This document shows, one piece after another, positions 28,875 to 37,620 of a stretch of DNA of 64,000 nucleotides (position 1 is the first letter of the stretch; the number at the start of each line of letters is the position of its first letter). The notes beneath the pieces are model-generated. The model did no database searches. It was given only the letters and a program-made list of their open reading frames with translations, and was not told the origin of the DNA. The position numbers and the translations under genes were made by a program. Location of the stretch: assembly GCA_038529355.1 (NCBI GenBank), contig JBCBDU010000011.1, positions 1 through 64,000 on the forward strand, given 5' to 3'. The DNA is from CALBPI01 sp038529355. GTDB taxonomy: Bacteria; Pseudomonadota; Gammaproteobacteria; Steroidobacterales; Woeseiaceae.

Positions 28875-30116
28875 ATGACTGCACCGCAATCACAACACAA
28901 CGACATAGACCGGCTAGCGCTGGTTCTGCCGGGTGGGGGTGCGCGTGGTGCATTTCAGGTCGGCGTCCTGAAGGCGATTGCTGAGCTGTTGCCCGCCAAG
29001 CAACGTAACCCTTTTCGGATTATCAGTGGCACGTCGGCCGGGGCTATCAATTCGGTTGTACTCGCCAGCAAGGCGCAGCGTTTTCGATTCGCCGTCAATG
29101 AGATGGAGCGCGTCTGGGCTGGTTTCCATACACACATGGTTTACAAGTCCGATGCGTTGACGATGCTCAAGACCAGCATGCACTGGATGGCGGCACTGGT
29201 GTTTGGTGGCCTGGGTGTGGCGAATCCGAAGTCCTTGCTAGACAACGCACCGTTGCACGCGTTGCTGTCGCGCAACGTACGCTTTCCGCGGATACAAGCC
29301 AACATTGACAAAGGGTTCGTGGATGCGGTTGCCGTGACGGCCGCCGGCTACAGCTCTTCACGTTCCGTGACGTTTTTCCAGGCGGCGGAACACATGCAGG
29401 AGTGGTCGCGCACGCGCCGCGTGGGCAAACGTATTTCGTTGCATCTCGATCACCTGATGGCGAGCATCGCGGTGCCAATGATTTTTCCGCCGGTTGCCAT
29501 CGGTGGTGAGTTTTTCGGCGATGGCGCGATGCGTCAGGCAACGCCGCTGTCGCCGGCGGTGCATCTGGGTGCCAACCGAATTCTGGTGATTGGTGTTCGC
29601 GATGAGCGTGCTGATCATCTGGAGCAGTCCGATCGCGCGCCCGAGCCGCCCGGTTTTGGCCAGATTGCCGGCTACATGCTCGATACGCTGTTTCTCGACG
29701 GTTTGTATTCGGACCTGGAGCGCCTGGCGCGGATTAACCGGCTCATCGACAGTGTTGAGCCATCTGCCCGCACGGGTATGGCGCGTGACATGCGCTCGAT
29801 CGATACGATGGTGGTGTTGCCCAGCGTCGATCTGCGCACGATCGCGCTGCAATACGTGCAGGAGTTGCCGCGACCGATACGTTTGTTGCTCGGTGGTGTC
29901 GGCGGCAGTGAAGGGCGCTTGCTGAGTTTTCTGCTGTTCGAATCGGGTTTCACCAAAGCGCTGATCGCACAGGGCTATCGTGATGCAATGGCCATGCAGG
30001 ATGAATTGCGCGCGTTCGTGATGGGCGAGGCAGTCGCGCCGTTGTCGGGGCCGGACAGCGTTGTGGATGATTTATCCGGCATCAGGCGCTCGCCGTTGTA
30101 TCACGCCGGCTACTGA
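28875..30116 (+). CDS. Patatin-like phospholipase
   Basis: The 413-residue protein has the patatin catalytic features: oxyanion loop LPGGGARGAFQVGVL (GGGARG at 20-25), nucleophile elbow ISGTSAGAINS (Ser54) and the catalytic aspartate in FFGDGAMRQATPLSPAV. It should hydrolyse acyl esters of phospholipids or related lipids. No clear signal peptide is seen, so a cytoplasmic or membrane-associated site is likely. It lies 27 bases after the VWA gene and is last on this strand before the convergent mgtE. The lipid substrate is not predictable. Confidence 0.9.
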   Translation: MTAPQSQHNDIDRLALVLPGGGARGAFQVGVLKAIAELLPAKQRNPFRIISGTSAGAINSVVLASKAQRFRFAVNEMERVWAGFHTHMVYKSDALTMLKTSMHWMAALVFGGLGVANPKSLLDNAPLHALLSRNVRFPRIQANIDKGFVDAVAVTAAGYSSSRSVTFFQAAEHMQEWSRTRRVGKRISLHLDHLMASIAVPMIFPPVAIGGEFFGDGAMRQATPLSPAVHLGANRILVIGVRDERADHLEQSDRAPEPPGFGQIAGYMLDTLFLDGLYSDLERLARINRLIDSVEPSARTGMARDMRSIDTMVVLPSVDLRTIALQYVQELPRPIRLLLGGVGGSEGRLLSFLLFESGFTKALIAQGYRDAMAMQDELRAFVMGEAVAPLSGPDSVVDDLSGIRRSPLYHAGY

Positions 30117-30138
30117 TCGTCCGCGCGGCCAGTATTGA

Positions 30139-31491
30139 TTACAGTAAGATTGCGGCGCCCAGACCGAGGAACAAGCCATAGCCAACCACGTCGGTAATGG
30201 TAGTCAGTATCACACTGCCGGCGAGTGCAGGATCGATGCTCAGCTTGCGCAGCACGATCGGAATGGCAAACCCTGACAGCGCCGCGATGATCAGATTGCA
30301 GGCCAGTGCGATCGCGACGATCAGCCCGATGACCCAGGTACCAAACCACAGCGCCGTCACCGTCATGACCAGCGCGGCCCAGAATGCGGCGTTGATCAGA
30401 CTAACCGTGAACTCACGCCGCAGCACGGTGAGCGCATTCGATGCTTCGATCTGGCCCAGCGCAATTGCGCGCGTAATGATCGTCAGCGACTGGGTACCGG
30501 CCACACCGCCCATGCTCGGCACGATGGGCATCAACACCGCAAGCAGGACGGCCTGATCGATTGTCGCTTGAAACATATCAACGACGCTGGCCGCCAGAAA
30601 CGCAGTAGCAAGATTGACGCCCAGCCAGAACGCACGTCGCTTGGCACTCTGGAACACCGGGGCGAATAAATCGTGATCCTCGTCCAGGCCCGCAACACCC
30701 ATCAGATTATGTTCCGCTTCATCGCGAATCACATCGACAACATCGTCGACGGTAATGCGCCCCAATAGCGTGTTGCTGTCATCGACCACAGCTACCGACA
30801 ACAGATCCCGGTCCTCGAACAGGCGCACGACTTCATCGGACGGCATCATTACTGGCACGCAAATCGATTCATCGGCCATCAGACTTGCGATGTCGGCGTC
30901 CGGATCGGCCGTGAGCAGATCCGTGAGTGCAAGCGTGCCCTTGAAGTGATCTTCTCGGTCTACGACTATCAGCGCATCGGTGCGCTCGGGTAATTCGCGA
31001 TGTGCACGCAGGTAGCGCAGCACGACGTCAACGGTGACATCGGCACGTACGGAGACGGTGTCGGTGTCCATGAGTCCACCGGCGCTGTTCTCCGGATAGG
31101 CCAGCACCTCCTGCAGGCGTTGGCGATCCTGGGCGTCGAGCGAGCGAATGACCTGCTCGTTGATCGCTTCGGGCAAGTCGACAATCAAATCGGCGAGATC
31201 GTCAACCGCCATGCCTTCGGTGGCTGCAACCACCTGATCGACTTCCATGGTTTCGATCAAGCTGTCACGCACGTCGTCGGCAAGTTCGACCAGCACCTCG
31301 CCTTCGTTGTCTCGATCAACCAGTTCCCAGACCAGTCGTCGTTCAGCCAACGGCAGAGATTCCAGCAGGCGCGCGATCTCGCCCGGTCGCAATGTTGCGA
31401 TCAGGCGTCGTGCGGTACGGAATGTGCCGCTATCGAGCGCGTCTCGCAGCGCGCTCAGTACTGACTGTCGTGTGTTGTTTGCCGCTTCCAT
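30139..31491 (-). CDS. mgtE: Magnesium transporter
   Basis: MgtE is a Mg2+-gated channel in the inner membrane. The 450-residue protein has the N-terminal superhelical domain (about 20-130), two CBS domains (about 135-255, with MDTDTVSVRADVTVD and the GRITVDDVVDVIRDEAEHN end motif) and five membrane segments in the C-terminal part (LMPIVPSMGGVAGTQSL is diagnostic). The start at 31491 lies directly behind a stable hairpin in an 85-base leader after rapZ. It occupies the place where the ptsO/NPr gene is found in related clusters. Confidence 0.95.
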   Translation of the reverse strand: MEAANNTRQSVLSALRDALDSGTFRTARRLIATLRPGEIARLLESLPLAERRLVWELVDRDNEGEVLVELADDVRDSLIETMEVDQVVAATEGMAVDDLADLIVDLPEAINEQVIRSLDAQDRQRLQEVLAYPENSAGGLMDTDTVSVRADVTVDVVLRYLRAHRELPERTDALIVVDREDHFKGTLALTDLLTADPDADIASLMADESICVPVMMPSDEVVRLFEDRDLLSVAVVDDSNTLLGRITVDDVVDVIRDEAEHNLMGVAGLDEDHDLFAPVFQSAKRRAFWLGVNLATAFLAASVVDMFQATIDQAVLLAVLMPIVPSMGGVAGTQSLTIITRAIALGQIEASNALTVLRREFTVSLINAAFWAALVMTVTALWFGTWVIGLIVAIALACNLIIAALSGFAIPIVLRKLSIDPALAGSVILTTITDVVGYGLFLGLGAAILL

Positions 31492-31576
31492 GGATTGCTG
31501 CCTGGTTGTGGGCAGCAGGCGCCATCGTGGCGCATGCCTACCGAGCGCTACGTCGTAGCCTCAGCGCTCAAGTGTA
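31492..31576 (-). promoter_or_regulatory. Hairpin-rich leader before mgtE
   Basis: Three or four hairpins fill the 85 bases between rapZ and mgtE: 31569-31563 with 31549-31543 (7 bp); an alternative 31559-31554 with 31552-31547 sharing those bases; 31533-31528 with 31524-31519 (6 bp, loop of three); and 31517-31511 with 31502-31496 (7 bp, loop of eight). The last ends four bases before the start codon and covers the ribosome-binding region. It is too short for a standard M-box riboswitch. Confidence 0.4.
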
Positions 31577-32464
31577 TCAGGCATGCAGCGGATTGGCGCT
31601 GGCTACCAGTTCATGGTGGCGTACAGTGATCGTCGCATGATCGGTGTCGCTGAGCGTGCGCGCAATGCGCTCTGCCATATAGACTGATCGGTGTTGACCG
31701 CCGGTGCAACCAATCGCAATGGTCAGGTAAGAGCGATTGAAGTTGCGAAATTGTGGTAGCCATTGGCGGCAGAACGCGATGATGCTGTCGTGCATTTCGG
31801 CGACGATTGGTTGTTGCTCGAAAAACGCAATGACACCCTGATCGAGACCGGTCTGCTGGCGCAATTTCGGCTCCCAGTAAGGGTTCGGCAGGCAACGTAC
31901 GTCAAATACGTAGTCGGCATCCGAAGGCAGACCGTGCTTGAAACCGAACGATTCTATGAGAATTGAGAGTTTGTGTGCCTCACGCGGCGCGATGCGCTCA
32001 CGCACCAGGTCGCGCAATTCGTAGACACTGGTGCGAGTCGTGTCGATGATCAGATCCGCAAGGACCAGCACGGGTGCCAGTGCGACCCGCTCACGGGCGA
32101 TCGCCTCGCGTAGCGACATATCTGCCGTCGCCAGCGGGTGTTTGCGTCGCGTCTCACCGTAACGTTTGAGTAATACATCGTCGGCTGTTTGCAAAAACAG
32201 AACTTCGGCCGAGGTACCACGCGATTTGAGTCGCGAGATTTGTTCGCTGAGCTTTTGCAGATCTGCCGGTTTGTTGCGGGCATCGATGCCGATAGCGACC
32301 TTGTCACCGCGCGTTGAACCGTCGGCTAGCAAATCCTGCGTTAGCTTGTCGAGCAGCGAAACGGGCAGGTTGTCGATGCAGTAATAGTTAAGATCTTCGA
32401 AAACCTTCAGTGCGACGGATTTTCCAGAGCCGGAAAGTCCGCTGACCACGACAAGGCGTTTCAC
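31577..32464 (-). CDS. rapZ: RNase adapter protein RapZ (P-loop, YvcJ family)
   Basis: The 295-residue protein has the Walker A motif GLSGSGKS at residues 9-16 and the family C-terminal signature TIAIGCTGGQHRSVYMAERIA. In E. coli RapZ directs RNase E to the small RNA GlmZ and so tunes GlmS and amino-sugar supply for the envelope; the same role here is inferred. The start is a GTG overlapping the ptsN stop by four bases, and it sits in the conserved rpoN-hpf-ptsN-rapZ block. Confidence 0.94.
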   Translation of the reverse strand: MKRLVVVSGLSGSGKSVALKVFEDLNYYCIDNLPVSLLDKLTQDLLADGSTRGDKVAIGIDARNKPADLQKLSEQISRLKSRGTSAEVLFLQTADDVLLKRYGETRRKHPLATADMSLREAIARERVALAPVLVLADLIIDTTRTSVYELRDLVRERIAPREAHKLSILIESFGFKHGLPSDADYVFDVRCLPNPYWEPKLRQQTGLDQGVIAFFEQQPIVAEMHDSIIAFCRQWLPQFRNFNRSYLTIAIGCTGGQHRSVYMAERIARTLSDTDHATITVRHHELVASANPLHA

Positions 32465-32946
32465 CGCAGCGCCGCCAGGTTGCCTGTGTCATCAAGGCCG
32501 ATCAGCGCGCCATACAGGCTTTGCGCGTCGGGTGCCGCGCGCATGCAGTCAATCGTTCGCGGATCCAGAATGGTATTGGTTAATCGGCGCAGTTGAGCTT
32601 CATCTTCGTCATCCGTTTCCAATGGAATCAGAAAGCCGAATAACATGTCGACGTCAGGTGTGTCATTGCTGTCAAAGTCGACACTTGCGCGCAGCTTCAA
32701 CAGCACGGCCAATGGCGCGTCAATGCCGTCGATGCGCGCATGCGGCAACGCGACGCCGCCGATCGATGCGGTGCACCCCAAGCGTTCGCGCTCGAGTAGT
32801 GCCTGAAATACGTCATCGTCTGAAGCAGGATCTACGATGTCTGCCAGCGCATGACTGAGGATTTGCAGTGCGTGCTTCTTGCTGCCTGCGTCGACGTCGA
32901 CGAAGACTTCGTCGGCGCTTAAAAGATCACTGAAATGGAGCGTCAT
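32461..32946 (-). CDS. ptsN: PTS IIA-like nitrogen regulatory protein
   Basis: PtsN (EIIA-Ntr) is the last phosphoacceptor of the nitrogen PTS. The 161-residue protein keeps the phosphorylated histidine (His69) in SIGGVALPHARIDG, and the C-terminal half has LLFGFLIPLE-like IIA features. The ATG at 32946 gives the standard N-terminus (HFSDLLSADEVFVDV). The partner NPr gene, usually next to rapZ, is not in the window. A terminator between hpf and ptsN suggests that ptsN expression is partly uncoupled from rpoN-hpf. Confidence 0.93.
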   Translation of the reverse strand: MTLHFSDLLSADEVFVDVDAGSKKHALQILSHALADIVDPASDDDVFQALLERERLGCTASIGGVALPHARIDGIDAPLAVLLKLRASVDFDSNDTPDVDMLFGFLIPLETDDEDEAQLRRLTNTILDPRTIDCMRAAPDAQSLYGALIGLDDTGNLAALR

Positions 32947-33027
32947 GGTTTGCGTGTAACCGTCGTGCCGTGTGCACATTCAACATGCACATCTAAAAAC
33001 TACAGCGTCCAATGTTGCAGAGGAGGC

Positions 33028-33070
33028 CGAAAAGCAAAATAAGCCGCCGATGTGACTGCATCGACGGCTT
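33028..33070 (-). terminator. Intrinsic terminator after hpf
   Basis: On the minus strand a 12-bp stem (33070-33059 with 33052-33041, one G-T pair) with a six-base loop is followed by a T-rich tract. It lies about 50 bases after the hpf stop and before ptsN. Confidence 0.75.
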
Positions 33071-33118
33071 ACCGAAAGCGGATTATGCCATTACCAGCGT
33101 GAGTGGCAAGCCTGTGTA

Positions 33119-33448
33119 TCAGTTGTTAACAGACTGGCTTAATTTAGTGGCTGTGCGGGCATTATGGTCACAGCGCTTTTCCTTATGTTTAAGGATGCGT
33201 CGGTCCAGTTTGTCGGCCAGGCCGTCAATTGCAGCATACATGTCATTCTCGGTCGCCTCGGCGAACACGCGAGCCCCGCGTAGATTTGCAGTGGCTTCGG
33301 CCTTGTGGCGCATCTTCTCGACCGTCAGGATGCAATGCACATCAGTGACGCTGTCAAAATGCTTTTCAATTCGATGCATCTTCGTCTGCACGTAATCCCT
33401 GAGTGCGGTTGATACATCGACATGGTGTCCGGTGACATTAAGCTGCAT
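33119..33448 (-). CDS. hpf: Ribosome hibernation promoting factor (short form)
   Basis: The 109-residue protein has the compact HPF/YfiA fold (MQLNVTGHHVDVSTALRDYVQTKMHR at the start, ATENDMYAAIDGLADKLDRRI at the end). It lacks the long-form C-terminal domain, so it should promote 100S dimers with RMF help rather than alone. A good Shine-Dalgarno (AGGAGA) precedes the ATG at 33448. It follows rpoN by 216 bases, a gap large enough for its own promoter, and is closed by a terminator. Confidence 0.94.
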   Translation of the reverse strand: MQLNVTGHHVDVSTALRDYVQTKMHRIEKHFDSVTDVHCILTVEKMRHKAEATANLRGARVFAEATENDMYAAIDGLADKLDRRILKHKEKRCDHNARTATKLSQSVNN

Positions 33449-33664
33449 AGCTTTCTCCTGTTGCTAATGGACTTGTTTGGTGATTGGTTGCGGGCCTCCT
33501 GAGTAAATCCCGATAATAAAATCAATGACTTGGCAAGTAATCGCGTAGTGCTGGCCAGAGCCTGCGAGTTTTGCTTGCACGCCCCGATAATGCGCCGATT
33601 GGATTTGCGCTGCAAGCGACGCCGTCCGAGTCCGGATTTGCAGTCTTTGCGGGTGCCTGAAAGG

Positions 33665-35065
33665 CTAGCGGGGCGGGCGCTGGCGGCGTTCGCTGGACGA
33701 TGGGATGTTCATCGCTTCGCGGTATTTTGCGACGGTACGACGCGCAACCTGCACGCCGTCTTCCTTCAGCAATGTCGCGAGTTTGCTGTCGCTGAGCGGT
33801 TTCGCCGGATTCTCTGCGCCAATCAATTTGCGGATCTTGGCACGCACGGCGACGGACGATTGTTCATCACCGTCCGTCGTGGACACGTGTGAGGAGAAAA
33901 AGTACTTGAACTCAAGCACGCCTCGCGGTGTGTGCATGTATTTGTTGTTAGTCACGCGTGAAACGGTTGATTCGTGCATTTCAATGGCATCGGCGATGTC
34001 GCGCAAAATCATTGGCTTCATGGCCTCTTCGCCGTGCTCAAAGAAATCAATCTGGCGCTCGACGATCGTATTGGCAACCTTGAACAACGTATCGTTGCGG
34101 ATTTCCAGACTGCGCACCAGCCAGCGCGCCTCCTGTAGTTGCGCGCGCAGCACCGAGTGTCCGCCATTGCCGCGTAGCAACTCCGCGTACTGCTGGTTGA
34201 CCTGCAGGCGCGGCACCCCTGATGGGCTGATTTCGACAATCCACGTGCCATCGACCTTGCGCACAAAGACATCGGGGACCACGTATTCGGTGCGGCCGCC
34301 GTCGACGGCCTGACCTGGCTTCGGGTGACAACTGCGAATCAGTGCCAGCGCGTGCTCGAGGCACTCATCGTCAACGGCCAGCCGGCGCTTGAGCTGCGTG
34401 TAGTTTTGTTCCGCCACCAGCGGCAGAAAATCCTCGGCAATGCGTCTTGCAACGCCTAGCCCGTCCGTTGACTCAGGATAGGGTGCGAGTTGCAGGCTGA
34501 TACATTCGGTCAATGAGCGCGCGCCGATACCCAGTGGGTCAAAGCGCTGGATTTTCACCAACACGCGCTCAATCTGGCTGATCGTCAGATCAGGCTCGCC
34601 AATCACGTCGTGAATTTCTTCCAGCGACTCGAACAGATAACCATCGTCGTCGATAGCATCAATGACGGATTCGCCAATGATACGTTCGTGATCGGTGAAG
34701 CTCTCTGTTTCCAGTTGGCTCAGCAGGTGCTCGCGCAGTGTTTCTTCACGATCATCGGCGAAATCCGCCATGGAGCGACCGTCGTTGCCCGAAAAGCTCG
34801 AGTCCTGGCCGCGCCCCACGTCTCGCCAGCTGTCCTCGGCGGCGGTAATCGTACGCACTTCCGCGGTATTCGCTGCATTGACTTTGGGCGCGTCCGGCAG
34901 GTCCTCCATCTCCAGCATGACGTTCGATTCGAGCGCCTCCTGAATTTGCTGGTTCAAATCCATGACGGGCAGTTGCAACAGCTTGATTGCCTGTTGCAAT
35001 TGCGGCGTCATTGTCAGCGATTGGCCGAGCTTGAGTTGTAGGGTCGGTTTTAGCAAAAAGACCAT
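33665..35065 (-). CDS. rpoN: RNA polymerase sigma-54 factor
   Basis: The 466-residue protein has region I (LQLKLGQSLTMTPQLQQAIKLLQL), an acidic region II, the core-binding region III and the C-terminal DNA-binding part with the RpoN box, here ARRTVAKYRE near residue 450. It directs transcription at -24/-12 promoters with activator ATPases; no enhancer-binding protein is encoded in the window. It follows lptB by 69 bases that contain a 17-base perfect inverted repeat. Confidence 0.96.
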   Translation of the reverse strand: MVFLLKPTLQLKLGQSLTMTPQLQQAIKLLQLPVMDLNQQIQEALESNVMLEMEDLPDAPKVNAANTAEVRTITAAEDSWRDVGRGQDSSFSGNDGRSMADFADDREETLREHLLSQLETESFTDHERIIGESVIDAIDDDGYLFESLEEIHDVIGEPDLTISQIERVLVKIQRFDPLGIGARSLTECISLQLAPYPESTDGLGVARRIAEDFLPLVAEQNYTQLKRRLAVDDECLEHALALIRSCHPKPGQAVDGGRTEYVVPDVFVRKVDGTWIVEISPSGVPRLQVNQQYAELLRGNGGHSVLRAQLQEARWLVRSLEIRNDTLFKVANTIVERQIDFFEHGEEAMKPMILRDIADAIEMHESTVSRVTNNKYMHTPRGVLEFKYFFSSHVSTTDGDEQSSVAVRAKIRKLIGAENPAKPLSDSKLATLLKEDGVQVARRTVAKYREAMNIPSSSERRQRPPR

Positions 35066-35086
35066 CCATGATGCATATGCTGCATA

Positions 35087-35103
35087 AGCGTATCAGATAC
35101 GCT
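35087..35103. repeat. 17-base perfect inverted repeat between lptB and rpoN
   Basis: Arms AGCGTATC (35087-35094) and GATACGCT (35096-35103) flank a single central A. As RNA it would form a 7-bp stem with a three-base loop. No U-run follows on the minus strand. Confidence 0.55.
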
Positions 35104-35134
35104 GCTGTCTGCCGTGACTGGATTCACAGCCAAA

Positions 35135-35860
35135 TTACAATGTGAAATCGTCGCCCAGATACACTTCACGAACGTGACGATCGGCGACGATTTCAGTTGG
35201 CGTCCCGGCCGCAATGAGACTGCCGTCACTGAGGATATTGGCATGGCCGCAAATGCCGAGGGTTTCGCGTACGTTGTGATCGGTGATCAGCACACCAATG
35301 CCGCGTTCAGTCAGATGCCGGATTGTGCGTTGGATGTCGATGACCGAGATCGGGTCAACACCGGCAAACGGTTCGTCCAGCAGAATAAATCGTGGTTCAG
35401 CGGCCAATGCGCGGGCGATCTCAACACGGCGCCGTTCGCCACCGGACAAGCTGATGCCGAGCCCGGTGCGCACGTGACCAATATGCAATTCGTCAAGCAA
35501 CTGCTCGAGTTTTTCTTCACGTTCATTGCGTTTGAGTTCGCGCCGCGCTTCGAGGATGGCGAGGATGTTTTGCTCGACGGTCAGCTTGCGAAATACGGAG
35601 GCTTCCTGCGGCAGATAACCCAGGCCGAGGCGTGCGCGCTTGTGCATCGGCTCGTGCGTCAGGTCTTGTCCATCCAGCAAAATGCGGCCGCGGTCAGATC
35701 TCACTAGACCCACGATCATGTAGAACGCGGTTGTTTTGCCGGCGCCGTTCGGCCCGAGCAAACCAACGACCTCGCCGCTCTTGATTTCAAGTGAGAGTCC
35801 TTTGACGACCTCGCGAAACCGGTATTTTTTTGCAATGTCCTGGACGCTGAGAATGCTCAT
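35135..35860 (-). CDS. lptB: LPS export ABC transporter ATP-binding protein
   Basis: LptB powers extraction of LPS from the inner membrane with LptF, LptG and LptC. The 241-residue ATPase has Walker A GPNGAGKTT (about 36-44), the Q-loop region YLPQEASVFRKL, signature LSGGERRRVEIARAL and Walker B FILLDEPFAGVDP. The start overlaps the lptA stop by four bases. The lptF and lptG genes are elsewhere, as is usual. Confidence 0.96.
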   Translation of the reverse strand: MSILSVQDIAKKYRFREVVKGLSLEIKSGEVVGLLGPNGAGKTTAFYMIVGLVRSDRGRILLDGQDLTHEPMHKRARLGLGYLPQEASVFRKLTVEQNILAILEARRELKRNEREEKLEQLLDELHIGHVRTGLGISLSGGERRRVEIARALAAEPRFILLDEPFAGVDPISVIDIQRTIRHLTERGIGVLITDHNVRETLGICGHANILSDGSLIAAGTPTEIVADRHVREVYLGDDFTL

Positions 35861-36564
35861 GGTTGCGGCGTATCCTCAGTTTCTTCGTCTGGCAGACGCT
35901 CGGTCAGCCCTTGCTCTTGCGCCGCTTCGCGCAATGTCTGCTCAGCCTCGTCGGCAGGCGGCTGGATAACGATTTGCACCCGGTCACCGGCGTTGCTGTC
36001 CCCTTCGAAGTCGATCTTCTGAGCCGCGACGTCATAGACCAATATGTTGCCGCTGATCTCGCTGCTGCTATTCGCGATATTGGCATTGGCCTCAAACCGC
36101 ACCAGTTCTGAATCCAGATCGTAGAACAACGATTCGGCCTGGCCGCGCGTCACCTCGCCCGATTCTCGATCCTTGTTGCGGAACGTCGCCGGTTTGCCGT
36201 TGACAGTCGCGTTTACCAGGCGGTTCTTGTTGAAATACAAATCAGCGGATTCGGCTCGAATGCTTGCTGTATCGACATCGATGCGTACGTTGCCGCGAAA
36301 GCGCCAGCGTGTGTCTGCGAAATTGGCCTGCGCATCGGTTTCTGCATAGTCAGCTTCGATCCGGGTGGCACCCTGCGTGATACGCAACCGTGTGTGCACG
36401 CTTTTGTTTTCGCCGATGTACAGGCTGCTGTTGTCTGCATCGAGTGTGATCGGCAGATTGGTATCTTGCCGGACCTGGGCGACAGCCATTGTGCTGCCAG
36501 CCACGGCCGCGGCTAACGCGAATAGCGTGAATACGAACTTAAGGCGTGTATTGTCCACGGACAT
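35857..36564 (-). CDS. lptA: LPS transport periplasmic protein LptA
   Basis: LptA forms the periplasmic bridge that carries LPS from LptC to LptD. The 235-residue product has an N-terminal signal segment (VFTLFALAAAVAGSTMAVA) and an OstA-like beta-jellyroll (about 35-175) with ITLDADNSSLYIGENKSVHT and DSELVRFEANANI. The acidic, low-complexity C-terminus (about 195-235) is longer than in E. coli. Its start overlaps the end of lptC by 26 bases in another frame. Confidence 0.9.
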   Translation of the reverse strand: MSVDNTRLKFVFTLFALAAAVAGSTMAVAQVRQDTNLPITLDADNSSLYIGENKSVHTRLRITQGATRIEADYAETDAQANFADTRWRFRGNVRIDVDTASIRAESADLYFNKNRLVNATVNGKPATFRNKDRESGEVTRGQAESLFYDLDSELVRFEANANIANSSSEISGNILVYDVAAQKIDFEGDSNAGDRVQIVIQPPADEAEQTLREAAQEQGLTERLPDEETEDTPQP

Positions 36565-37099
36565 TAGATCTCAGGTTAATCGTGTCTTCGCTCAGCGTTG
36601 CGCGCATACCCAACGCTTCAAGCCGACTGCGGCCGATCAAAAATTCAACATTCGCATCGGTCATGACGACATCACTGGCCGGATCGAATGCCAACGCTTC
36701 GGTTTTCATGCTGAACGTTACGCCCCCATCCGCGGGCATGCGAGTTGCAACGACGTTACCGGCCATTTCGAGTTTTTGCGTGGCTTCCTCCAGCGCCGCC
36801 GTGCGCGCCTCGATGTGCCACCGTTGCTCATCGTCGGTGGCATAACGTATTTCGATGTCCGTCAGCAGAATTGGTTCACCGCGCATGCTCTGCTGCGCTT
36901 GTGCTGCTGTGATCTCAAAGACACCACGCGTATCGCTGCGCCCGCCGTAGATGACCGCATCAAGCACGTAATAGCCGGACTGGATCGGAGGCGGTGTGTC
37001 GCCGTCTGCTACGTCGTTCGTGTCATCAATGCCGGCATACCAAGCGATCACGGCAATCGCCGTGAGGATGACCAACAACAGCGCGTTGCGCACGGTCAT
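36539..37099 (-). CDS. lptC: LPS export protein LptC
   Basis: LptC is the bitopic inner-membrane partner of LptB2FG. The 186-residue protein has an N-terminal membrane helix (NALLLVILTAIAVIAWYAG) and a periplasmic beta-jellyroll (about 45-180). The frame is open further upstream, but the ATG at 37099 overlaps the kdsC stop by four bases (ATGA) and starts directly at the membrane helix, as in the family. The sequence is poorly conserved, as LptC usually is; position in the cluster supports the call. Confidence 0.88.
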   Translation of the reverse strand: MTVRNALLLVILTAIAVIAWYAGIDDTNDVADGDTPPPIQSGYYVLDAVIYGGRSDTRGVFEITAAQAQQSMRGEPILLTDIEIRYATDDEQRWHIEARTAALEEATQKLEMAGNVVATRMPADGGVTFSMKTEALAFDPASDVVMTDANVEFLIGRSRLEALGMRATLSEDTINLRSNVRGQYTP

Positions 37100-37620
37100 G
37101 CACTTTGCCTCGCGGCTAGCACGCAATCGGCGATCTCGCGCACGGCACCAAAGCCACCACGTTGCTGTGTGACCCAGTCGGCAGCCGATTGCACGCTTGC
37201 AACGGCATTCGCAACACAAACACGCGTTGCCACCGCGTCGAACATTGCAAGATCCGGCTCATCGTCGCCGACTGCGGCAACGACGGTCGGCGCGATGCCC
37301 AGTTGCGTCAGCAGCTGCTGGATCGTGTCGGATTTGTTTCGGCAGCCCTGGAACACATGCTGCACACCGAGCTCCTGCATGCGCACAGTGACTGCGTTGC
37401 TGTTGCGGCCGGTGATTACAGCAATGGCGACGCCATTGTCGAGTAAGCTGCGCATGCCGTAGCCGTCCTGGGTATTGAACGTTTTGCTTTCGTTGCCATC
37501 GGCGTCAAGTGTAAATCTGCCGTCGGTCATGACGCCATCGACATCAAAGACGATCAGCTGCAATGCGGCGAGCGCGCGTCGCTCTTCAGCCGTTGCTTGA
37601 TCGAACGTCTTTGCCATCAC
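37096..37620 (-). CDS. kdsC: 3-deoxy-D-manno-octulosonate-8-phosphate phosphatase
   Basis: KdsC removes phosphate from Kdo-8-phosphate. The 174-residue HAD-family protein has the nucleophile motif VFDVDGVMTDG (D26 and D28), VITGRNS and GDDEPDLAMF. It is the small, cap-less form. The start may be GTG 37620, overlapping the kdsD stop by four bases, or ATG 37617. It lies between kdsD and lptC, which places Kdo synthesis and LPS export in one operon. Confidence 0.94.
   Translation of the reverse strand: MMAKTFDQATAEERRALAALQLIVFDVDGVMTDGRFTLDADGNESKTFNTQDGYGMRSLLDNGVAIAVITGRNSNAVTVRMQELGVQHVFQGCRNKSDTIQQLLTQLGIAPTVVAAVGDDEPDLAMFDAVATRVCVANAVASVQSAADWVTQQRGGFGAVREIADCVLAARQSA

Noticed and set aside
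36365..37462. 365-codon plus-strand open frame
   Set aside because: It runs antisense through lptA, lptC and kdsC, all well supported, and its translation is low-complexity with no motif.
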